Shown one piece after another: positions 58,051 through 64,000 of a DNA stretch of 64,000 bases (positions within the stretch are counted from its first letter, which is position 1; every line of letters starts with the position of its first letter). A model generated the notes under the pieces. It was not told the origin of the DNA. It did not search any database and worked only from the letters and a program-made list of their open reading frames with translations. The position numbers were made by a program, and so were the translations under genes. The DNA lies in the NCBI GenBank assembly GCA_958296125.1, contig OY282444.1, positions 2,227,940 to 2,291,939 on the forward strand, given 5' to 3'. This DNA comes from an uncultured Poribacteria bacterium (lineage in GTDB: Bacteria; Poribacteria; WGA-4E; PCPOR2b).

Positions 58051-59116
58051 GGTTTATTGCAGCGTTCAAGTCTCGGTCTTGTGTATGACCACAAGCACTG
58101 CAATGATAAGTTCTATCTGACAACGATAAATCACTATCAATGACACCGCAAGCCGAGCACGTCTTACTTGACGGATAAAACCGATCGGCTTCAACTACTT
58201 TTACGTCTGTCCGTTCAGATTTATACTTCAACATCTCAAGGAACGTTGACAGGGACGCATCTGCCAATGCTTTGGCAAGTCTATGATTCGTTATCATACC
58301 CGCGACGTTCAAAGATTCTATGCCGATACGACTTGCACCCTTGACAATAGCCGTTGTCGCCTTATGATGGGCATCGTTGCGAATGCAGGTTATCCGATAG
58401 TGTAACTTGGCTATCTTGTCTTTCAGTTTATACCAGTTGCGACTGCCTTTTACCTTGCGACTGAATTGACGTTGAAGCCGTTTGAGTTTCCGTTCATGCC
58501 GACGCAATGCCTTCGGATTCTCAAAATACTGTCCTTCAGATGTTACCGCCAAGTGCTTGATTCCAACGTCCACGCCGACAACAGGCTTGCCGCGTGGGTC
58601 GGGTATTGGGTCGTCAACGAAAGTGTCAACGAGAATAGAAGCGAACCACCGATGCCCTTGTTTAGAAATAATCACCTTGCAGATAGTGCCGAGGTAGCGT
58701 AGGGTTTCAAAGGTGCGAACCCAACCGATTTTGGGGAGTCGAATTCGCTTGCCTACGACAGAGATTGAGCCTCGACCGCTATCTGCCTGGTAACTCTTAT
58801 GATGAGACCGTTTCTTAAACTTAGGGAATCTGTTTTGACCCGACTTCCATCGGGAGACGGCATCGTTAAGATTCGTGTAAATCGCATTTTTTGATACACA
58901 TTGTGACATGGCTTTACACCAGTCGTATTGTTCATACTTGATGACATTGAAACGGCGACAAAGCTCTATATGCGAACGCCAGACCTTTTCATCGAGCCCC
59001 GCTTTGAAGTCGGCTAAGGCGTGATTGTAGGCGACGCGTGCGTAACCGCAATGCTGGGCAAACTGGGTCGCTTGGACGTTATTAGGGGCTAATGCGATTT
59101 TATGTGTTTTTAACAT
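57968..59116 (-). CDS. tnpB: TnpB RNA-guided nuclease (IS605 OrfB)
   Basis: 382 residues. The RuvC catalytic residues appear intact: Asp-183 in GVDVGIKHLAV, Glu-267 in IGIESLNVAG and Asp-347/349 in TQDRDLNAAINL. The zinc ribbon has two Cys pairs, CSAC (320-323) and CSAC (339-342). The N-terminal REC/WED region starts MLKTHKIALAPNNVQATQFA. It is likely an active nuclease that keeps the element in place after excision. The start lies 184 bp inside the left end. Confidence 0.92.
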   Translation of the reverse strand: MLKTHKIALAPNNVQATQFAQHCGYARVAYNHALADFKAGLDEKVWRSHIELCRRFNVIKYEQYDWCKAMSQCVSKNAIYTNLNDAVSRWKSGQNRFPKFKKRSHHKSYQADSGRGSISVVGKRIRLPKIGWVRTFETLRYLGTICKVIISKQGHRWFASILVDTFVDDPIPDPRGKPVVGVDVGIKHLAVTSEGQYFENPKALRRHERKLKRLQRQFSRKVKGSRNWYKLKDKIAKLHYRITCIRNDAHHKATTAIVKGASRIGIESLNVAGMITNHRLAKALADASLSTFLEMLKYKSERTDVKVVEADRFYPSSKTCSACGVIDSDLSLSDRTYHCSACGHTQDRDLNAAINLRTVAEGHSETQNACCFESRFIGVEIL

Positions 59117-59268
59117 GGGAGTCTCTTTCTATCTTTCTTGTCCCAATAGCAATGGGTGTAGGAGACACCACCAAGCGGTGGCGTGCTATTCCCCCACAAG
59201 ATAGACAACCTTATTGTAACACATCCTAACTACAATATCATGAGAAAATCACGCATTTTGACCCAATG

Positions 59269-59874
59269 TTAAAACATTGGGCTTGTGCGAATTACTGTCA
59301 GATTAATATGTGCTTCCATTCCACTGTCGGTAACATTGACGAGATTTTTGAAGAAAGCCTCTGTTTCTCGAATAACCTTGCTCGTTAAGCGAACTTTCCC
59401 ACTCGGCGATTGTGTCCAGTTGTAGGCTGGCATACCAAAGCCGTGGGCGAAACTATGGCGAATATGTAATATCTCATTCAATCTTTCGCGAACCTCCAAG
59501 CCCTCCATTCCACGTCGAGGCCAAGCCCAGTCACCGATTGGGTCATATCCTGTGCATTGGATAAGCAGATTGCGTGTATTTTCCCAGTTTGGCGTATTAA
59601 ATCTCTCCAACGCTCTGTCTGCCGCTTGCCGGGCGACTATGTAAATGGCATGGAATCTCGAATCTGATGAATCTGCTATCACATTGTAGAATTCGCGCAC
59701 TAGGTCATTTATGTATGCGTCCCAAGCTGCGACGTACGCTGTAAGCGAGGCATGGTAATAAACCTGTATCTCATCCTGCGCCATGGGGCGCAAACGCCTA
59801 TCAGTCGCTGCTTTACGAAGTGTCTGGATACGATCTGCTGCGGTTATGTATTTCAATGCTGCTGGTGATGACAC
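59269..59874 (-). CDS. HEPN-domain (RiboL-PSP-HEPN-like) putative RNase
   Basis: 201 residues, all helical. The HEPN catalytic signature Rx4H is Arg-139 to His-144 in ILHIRHSFAHGF. Other helices: YYHASLTAYVAAWDAYINDL and FHAIYIVARQAADRALERF. HEPN proteins of this kind are toxin or immunity RNases. It starts 9 bp after the ParA-like gene, so they form a unit. The last nine residues (TVIRTSPMF) are encoded by the IS605 left end, which also supplies the TAA. Confidence 0.75.
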   Translation of the reverse strand: MSSPAALKYITAADRIQTLRKAATDRRLRPMAQDEIQVYYHASLTAYVAAWDAYINDLVREFYNVIADSSDSRFHAIYIVARQAADRALERFNTPNWENTRNLLIQCTGYDPIGDWAWPRRGMEGLEVRERLNEILHIRHSFAHGFGMPAYNWTQSPSGKVRLTSKVIRETEAFFKNLVNVTDSGMEAHINLTVIRTSPMF

Positions 59875-59883
59875 TGGAAACCC

Positions 59884-60972
59884 TTAAAGATAACTTACAA
59901 ATTTGGTGAGTGCTTCTCGATACCGTTCTAATGGTTCGGGATTGAGTTGCACCTGTTTACCGCGAATCTTATTCGGACCGGCTCGAAGGTTATCTAAGGG
60001 GATACCTTTAACTGTCATAACGACACATGCGCTATGATAGTCGGGGACTTCTATGAACCTTTTGCTCGGTAACTCTTTTGGGGTTGCGTAGACCTGGCGA
60101 TGCTTTTTGTGAAGTGCATCCACGGTTTCTTTAATAGACTCGATCACCGCTTCAAAAGCCCTGCTTGCTTTGCTACGATAGAGGGTTATGCGATTATTAA
60201 CGAAGGTGTGCAGTTTCGGAATATCCAAACCTTCTTCCTTGGCTCTTTTGGCAAAGCTGATTCTGGCATACGTTTCTATCTTTGAATCACCTATACCGTT
60301 GCCATAGAGCAGCGCGACGACATTCAACATAGCCCGGCGCGAGCTATCATCAGGAGTAAAAGGCACCACAAGATTTTCTGCCGCTGCGAGAGCCAATTGG
60401 GTGTAAATCGCAAAACTCGGATTACAGTCAAGGATAAAAAGTGTATCTCTGTCTCCGCTCTGCTGCCGCAACACCATTGTTAAATCCTTAATCCAACTGA
60501 GTACCTGTTTCCACGCATCTACTGGAATCGCAAGCTGAGAAGTCTGGCGAATTGCTTCTGATAGAATTTCCAGAAGATAATCACCGCAAACCAAAAGTAA
60601 ATTTTTTGGAAGTTTTGCATTGAACTCCCAAGGCCGACACACATAGGGGGACACATCCTTGATAGGTTGAAAGGGAGAATTCAGTCGCGCTTCAAGATAG
60701 CCTGCAACTGTACAGCGGGGTTTCTTCTCTATCAGTTTGTTAATCACATCATAATTGCTGTTAATCACATCATAATCGAATAGCTCTTCGTCGGAATTAC
60801 TTGATATATCGGAATTCAAGAGTAATATCTCAGAGACATTTGCCTGCGGGCAAAGGTCTACAACGTAGACATCAGTATCTGGGTAAGTGCGGGCATACTC
60901 AGTAGCTGCAACAAAACTTAAAAAGCTCTTGCCAACTCCTCCCTTGTTGTTCCAAAAAGCGTAAGCTGTCAT
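59884..60972 (-). CDS. ParA/MinD-like P-loop ATPase
   Basis: 362 residues. The deviant Walker A is FWNNKGGVGKSFLSFVAA (about 7-24), Walker A' VYVVDLCPQANVSE and Walker B TLFILDCNPSFAIYT. The middle (70-140) has no ParA counterpart known to me, and no ParB gene or parS cluster is visible. Located 41 bp after the restriction helicase and 9 bp before the HEPN gene, it is more likely part of a defence or addiction unit than of plasmid partition. Confidence 0.85.
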   Translation of the reverse strand: MTAYAFWNNKGGVGKSFLSFVAATEYARTYPDTDVYVVDLCPQANVSEILLLNSDISSNSDEELFDYDVINSNYDVINKLIEKKPRCTVAGYLEARLNSPFQPIKDVSPYVCRPWEFNAKLPKNLLLVCGDYLLEILSEAIRQTSQLAIPVDAWKQVLSWIKDLTMVLRQQSGDRDTLFILDCNPSFAIYTQLALAAAENLVVPFTPDDSSRRAMLNVVALLYGNGIGDSKIETYARISFAKRAKEEGLDIPKLHTFVNNRITLYRSKASRAFEAVIESIKETVDALHKKHRQVYATPKELPSKRFIEVPDYHSACVVMTVKGIPLDNLRAGPNKIRGKQVQLNPEPLERYREALTKFVSYL

Positions 60973-61013
60973 AACATACTCCTCTCAGAAAAATAACCTT
61001 ATCAATCATAATA

Positions 61014-63695
61014 TCAGGTTTTGTATTCGGTGAACGCCTCAAGCAGTTGCCCAAATGTTCTCGGCTGATACGTCTGAAAGCTTTCCTCGTCAACATAGAC
61101 AAAGTCGTAGACGACATCGGACTGGACTGCGTTGATATCCTCGCACCACTGCGCCAGTCGGTGGGTCTTGGAATCTACATCCACATCCTTCCGTCCTTTG
61201 GTTTCGGCAATAATCACTCGTCCATCGGTCAACTTCGCGAAGAAATCGGGGTAGTAGTTGGCAATGTCCCCATTGGTGTTGATGTAATCAAGCTTGAAAC
61301 CCACCCCAAAGTAATTTTTAGCAAACGAAACTACATCAGGGCAGTTATCCAGAAATGAGGCAAAGTCCAGTTCCAATTGATAATCGCTGGTAATTCTGTT
61401 GAACACAGATTTTTCCGGCATCAAATAGGGTTGCTCCTTGACCACAAAGGGCCGCATATTCTGCACCCTGATAGTCCCGCTAATTTGTGCTTCGCCCTTG
61501 TCCTGTATTGTGAGGTGGTTGATGGCTTGCTTGAAGGTTTCAATCCCCGTTTTTGTGGCAGCGGGTTCTGACAGGTTACGCAAGGTATTGGGTGAATCCA
61601 ACTCCACAGGTTCACCAAACAGCTGGTTCTGGATAAAATCTTTAACTTTCCTGTACAGCGCATCGTAGCCGCTGACTAATTTTAACTCTTTCATGATGGT
61701 GTGTGCAAAATAACTGAGCACGTTGCGATAATCCGCGACACCGGCACTATCCATCTCTGTGGTGTGAGTCACTTCACCGGTTGTCATGTCCCTAAAAACG
61801 ATTTCGCGTTGCTCCTCTGCGCTAAAACCCCGATACGTCACAGGCGTAAAATCGAGCTGTGTAAGATCCAGTGCCCCCAAATTCCTGTATTCTCGATAAA
61901 CGCGCCGCGTTAGGGTTGGAATTTCGATGTCTAGGGCATTGACGTCCTTGTTGCGGTTCTCTTCGTCCACTTCAATCACAAGCGGCGTTTTGGGTTTTGC
62001 CCCTTCACCCATCGGTCGGCGTTCCAACTGCACGCCCTCCGCTTGAATCGACTCAACAAATGTCATGAAGGCATCCGTGCCGACGACGCTCACATACTCC
62101 TCCACGCCGTTGAGGTACATCCGGCGGAGTCCGCGCCCCAGGGTCTGCTCAGGTAAAATGTTGCTTTTGGCGGAATACGGACGCAGGCCCACAATGGTGG
62201 TAACGTTTCTGACATCCCACCCCTCCTTGAGCATCAACACCGAAATAATCGCCTTGTATGGACTTTCTATCGAATCGATCTCCTTCGCCTGTTTACGCAG
62301 TTTCTCCAATGCTTCCTTTTTCTTGCTAGATGTAGCCTCGGAGATCTCGCCGTTCTGATTTGTGTGAATCACCAGCACGGCATCTTTCAGATCCGGATAG
62401 CGGTCTTCAAGATACTCCGCGACCTCATCGCAGTTCCGGGTGTTATCGGTCATCACAAACAGAATGGCTTTCTTACCTAACTTCTCATGCTCTGTATACG
62501 CTTTGCGCCACTCAATAACGCCCAGATCAAGGTAGTCCGCATATTTCTCGGTGTACTTCGCGCTTTGTCTCTCAGCCAGCTTGTCTCTACTCGGTTCATC
62601 GGGGAGCACGGGGTGCTTGACCACATTTTGCGAAATCGCCTCCACGAGAGGATAATCCGCCACCGTCTGCACAAAAATCGCACCATTATTATGCTTGGGC
62701 GTGGCGGTTACGTCCATCTGTAACGCCAACGCGCCTCCTTTCTGCAGCAAGCGGTTGTGAATATCCTCGATCGACTTGAACCATGCCAATCTAGGGTCGT
62801 GGATATGATGCGCTTCATCGTTCAGGACCATCAGTTCGTCAATGTCACGGACAATTACCCCCAAGTCTATCTTAGAATCTGTGGTCGCACCCGTCGGTCG
62901 TCTCCCCAGGAAGTAGTCCATACTGTTGTCGTCATCGGGCGATGGCGGCGGCTGATCACCCGAATAGACGCGGTGGATATTGGTCAGAAAGATGTTGCCG
63001 ATAGGGCGGGTGACGCGCACCTCGTCCTGTAGGTGCAAGGTCAGTTGAAAATCGTCGCGCCAGTTACGCCCCTCAAAGCCGTTATCGGGCAACACAGGGT
63101 CCCCAAAGAAAATACGCAACCCCCGAAAGTCGTGATAGATGCGATCAAGCACAATGATATTGGGGGCAATGACCAGAAAGTTACGGGATAGTTCGGAATT
63201 GGGTTCATACAACTTGTGAAAGAAACTCCAAGCGATCGCAAGGCTCATCACCTTTGTTTTGCCCGTTCCTGTCGCCATCTTCAGCACAAATCGCCGCCAA
63301 CTTTCGGCAAACATTCCTGCCGAAACAATATCGGAACTGTCGAAGCGCATCAGATCGTATTTGTCCCTCGCCTTGATCACGTCGTATAGGTAGATAACAG
63401 TTTCCAGTGCCTCGCGTTGGGCAAAGTAGTACTGAAAATTGCTCATCGTGCCATCTGCCCCTTCCAGCGGGTGATGCGTATCGAACCACCAATTGAGAAG
63501 TGCTTTGCTCGTTTCAGCAGCCCCGTTGTAGCCGTTATCGCGCCATGTCTTGACCTGATCACGAATCCTGTGAACAAGTGGGGGCAGCAGTTTCCCGTAA
63601 TCGGTGTCTCTCAGTGTTTGGTTGTCTGGCAGCCAGCGCACTGGGGGATCAATAATTTCGTGCGGCGATTCGGGAAAATCGGGGTGTAGTGCCAT
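61014..63695 (-). CDS. Type III-like restriction helicase-nuclease (Res)
   Basis: 893 residues, SF2 helicase fused to a nuclease. Walker A LKMATGTGKTKVM (141-147), DEAH box VLNDEAHHIHDPR, motif III-like MDVTATPKHNN, motif V/VI LMLKEGWDVRNVTTIVGLRP and LGRGLRRMYL. The C-terminal PD-(D/E)xK signature is NYYPDFFAKLTDGRVIIAET then KGRKD. Together with Mod it would cleave unmodified DNA after ATP-driven translocation. The ATG overlaps the preceding gene's stop (ATGA at 63695). Confidence 0.9.
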   Translation of the reverse strand: MALHPDFPESPHEIIDPPVRWLPDNQTLRDTDYGKLLPPLVHRIRDQVKTWRDNGYNGAAETSKALLNWWFDTHHPLEGADGTMSNFQYYFAQREALETVIYLYDVIKARDKYDLMRFDSSDIVSAGMFAESWRRFVLKMATGTGKTKVMSLAIAWSFFHKLYEPNSELSRNFLVIAPNIIVLDRIYHDFRGLRIFFGDPVLPDNGFEGRNWRDDFQLTLHLQDEVRVTRPIGNIFLTNIHRVYSGDQPPPSPDDDNSMDYFLGRRPTGATTDSKIDLGVIVRDIDELMVLNDEAHHIHDPRLAWFKSIEDIHNRLLQKGGALALQMDVTATPKHNNGAIFVQTVADYPLVEAISQNVVKHPVLPDEPSRDKLAERQSAKYTEKYADYLDLGVIEWRKAYTEHEKLGKKAILFVMTDNTRNCDEVAEYLEDRYPDLKDAVLVIHTNQNGEISEATSSKKKEALEKLRKQAKEIDSIESPYKAIISVLMLKEGWDVRNVTTIVGLRPYSAKSNILPEQTLGRGLRRMYLNGVEEYVSVVGTDAFMTFVESIQAEGVQLERRPMGEGAKPKTPLVIEVDEENRNKDVNALDIEIPTLTRRVYREYRNLGALDLTQLDFTPVTYRGFSAEEQREIVFRDMTTGEVTHTTEMDSAGVADYRNVLSYFAHTIMKELKLVSGYDALYRKVKDFIQNQLFGEPVELDSPNTLRNLSEPAATKTGIETFKQAINHLTIQDKGEAQISGTIRVQNMRPFVVKEQPYLMPEKSVFNRITSDYQLELDFASFLDNCPDVVSFAKNYFGVGFKLDYINTNGDIANYYPDFFAKLTDGRVIIAETKGRKDVDVDSKTHRLAQWCEDINAVQSDVVYDFVYVDEESFQTYQPRTFGQLLEAFTEYKT

Positions 63696-64000
63696 CAGGA
63701 TACCTTATTAATTAAGCGATTAAAATGAAGCCTCGGACTCCCGAAAATTTTCAGAAAAGCATCAGGGGAGTCGTGTAATCCTTTGTAAGGAGAGTAGTGA
63801 CGGGTTCTTTTTGTTTCCTTGTTACTGTTAATATCTACCATGCTTATAAATCGGTATCGGTAGCCATCAAGAAATTCTTCCCATTCCCAGAATGACCTTC
63901 CAATACATTTGCAGTAGCTGATAAAGCATTGTGCCCCTTTCAACTGTGCTACAACATGCGCTTGATTTTTACTGTCTCCTGCCTGAGTTTCAATAAAAAC
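63695..64000 (-). CDS. Unknown protein, C-terminal part (runs off the window)
   Basis: 101 residues of open frame enter from the right edge: FIETQAGDSKNQAHVVAQLK, QCFISYCKCIGRSFWEWEEF, LDGYRYRFISMVDINSN and a basic C-terminus. The family is not recognised. It ends in an ATGA overlap with the restriction helicase gene, so it is the upstream member of that operon and probably functionally tied to it. Confidence 0.65.
   Translation of the reverse strand, partial: VFIETQAGDSKNQAHVVAQLKGAQCFISYCKCIGRSFWEWEEFLDGYRYRFISMVDINSNKETKRTRHYSPYKGLHDSPDAFLKIFGSPRLHFNRLINKVS

Larger units (their letters stand above)
57828..59300 (-). mobile_element. IS605-family (IS1341-like) element carrying only tnpB
   Basis: 1473 bp. 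The left end (minus strand) TGACAGTAATTCGCACAAGC carries a CCCAATG/CATTGGG hairpin (59262-59280). The right end carries the hairpin CCCAAGC...GCTTGGG (about 57837-57856) and TTGACTGC. There is no Y1 transposase gene, so it moves only in trans. It is inserted in the HEPN gene's 3' end. The same ends flank the MITE at 18516. Confidence 0.88.

Noticed and set aside
59884-60972. Plasmid or chromosome partition ParA
   Set aside because: No ParB gene, no parS repeats and no origin features are seen; the neighbours are defence-type genes.

Overview
The window looks like a chromosomal contig from an uncultured, metabolically versatile heterotroph. The mix of Gfo/Idh/MocA oxidoreductases, sugar-phosphate-isomerase-like TIM barrels, ThuA, phytanoyl-CoA dioxygenase, BNR/sialidase-like and FGE-like proteins, plus many small mobile fragments, resembles Candidatus Poribacteria or a neighbouring phylum. 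That placement is an inference from gene content; no rRNA gene is present to confirm it.

Layout. 1-1758 (-): frr (cut by the window edge), tsf and rpsB. 1759-2640: an IS605-type remnant and decayed sequence. 2641-4382 (-): an oxidoreductase/aldolase pair. 4437-12010: a degenerate and duplicated region. It holds a fragment of a Fis-type DNA-binding domain, a sigma-54 promoter, a frameshifted DsbD/CcdA-like membrane gene, and two tandem copies of a three-gene cassette: FGE-fold lipoprotein, membrane-anchored coiled coil, and exported LolA-like protein followed by a C39-peptidase remnant. 12026-18200 (-): TauE/SafE, a membrane protein, hisC, purQ and purL. 18263-19626: a toxin-like hicA remnant, a tnpB-less IS605 derivative and an IS607 remnant. 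19802-22652 (-): a sugar/cyclitol catabolism operon. 22880-23110 (+): a SelW-like selenoprotein gene read through an in-frame TGA. 23226-29390: assorted catabolic and hydrolytic genes with two pseudogene scraps.

29748-39324 (+): four-cluster ferredoxin, yicC, gmk, then a small defence-like pair (AAA ATPase plus PD-(D/E)xK-like protein) and a methylase scrap, then coaBC, a TIM-barrel gene with a leader ORF/attenuator, rsmA and a cell-wall amidase. 39311-42768 (-): M14 peptidase and a membrane protein. 42817-47074 (-): the classical translation cluster (tRNA-Thr, Tyr, Gly, Thr, rpmG, tRNA-Trp, secE, nusG, rplK, rplA, L10 leader, rplJ, rplL) behind a perfect consensus promoter. 47108-53788 (-): TPR protein, PhyH, peptide-binding protein, membrane protein, amidohydrolase and small genes.

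53830-64000 (-) is a defence island. A type III-like restriction helicase-nuclease, a ParA-like ATPase, a HEPN RNase-like protein, an IS605/TnpB insertion, a DNA methyltransferase and an ABC-ATPase/TOPRIM protein lie head to tail, with short gaps or ATGA overlaps. This island is the best candidate for an undescribed composite system. The selenoprotein and the duplicated FGE-like cassette are the other main discoveries.
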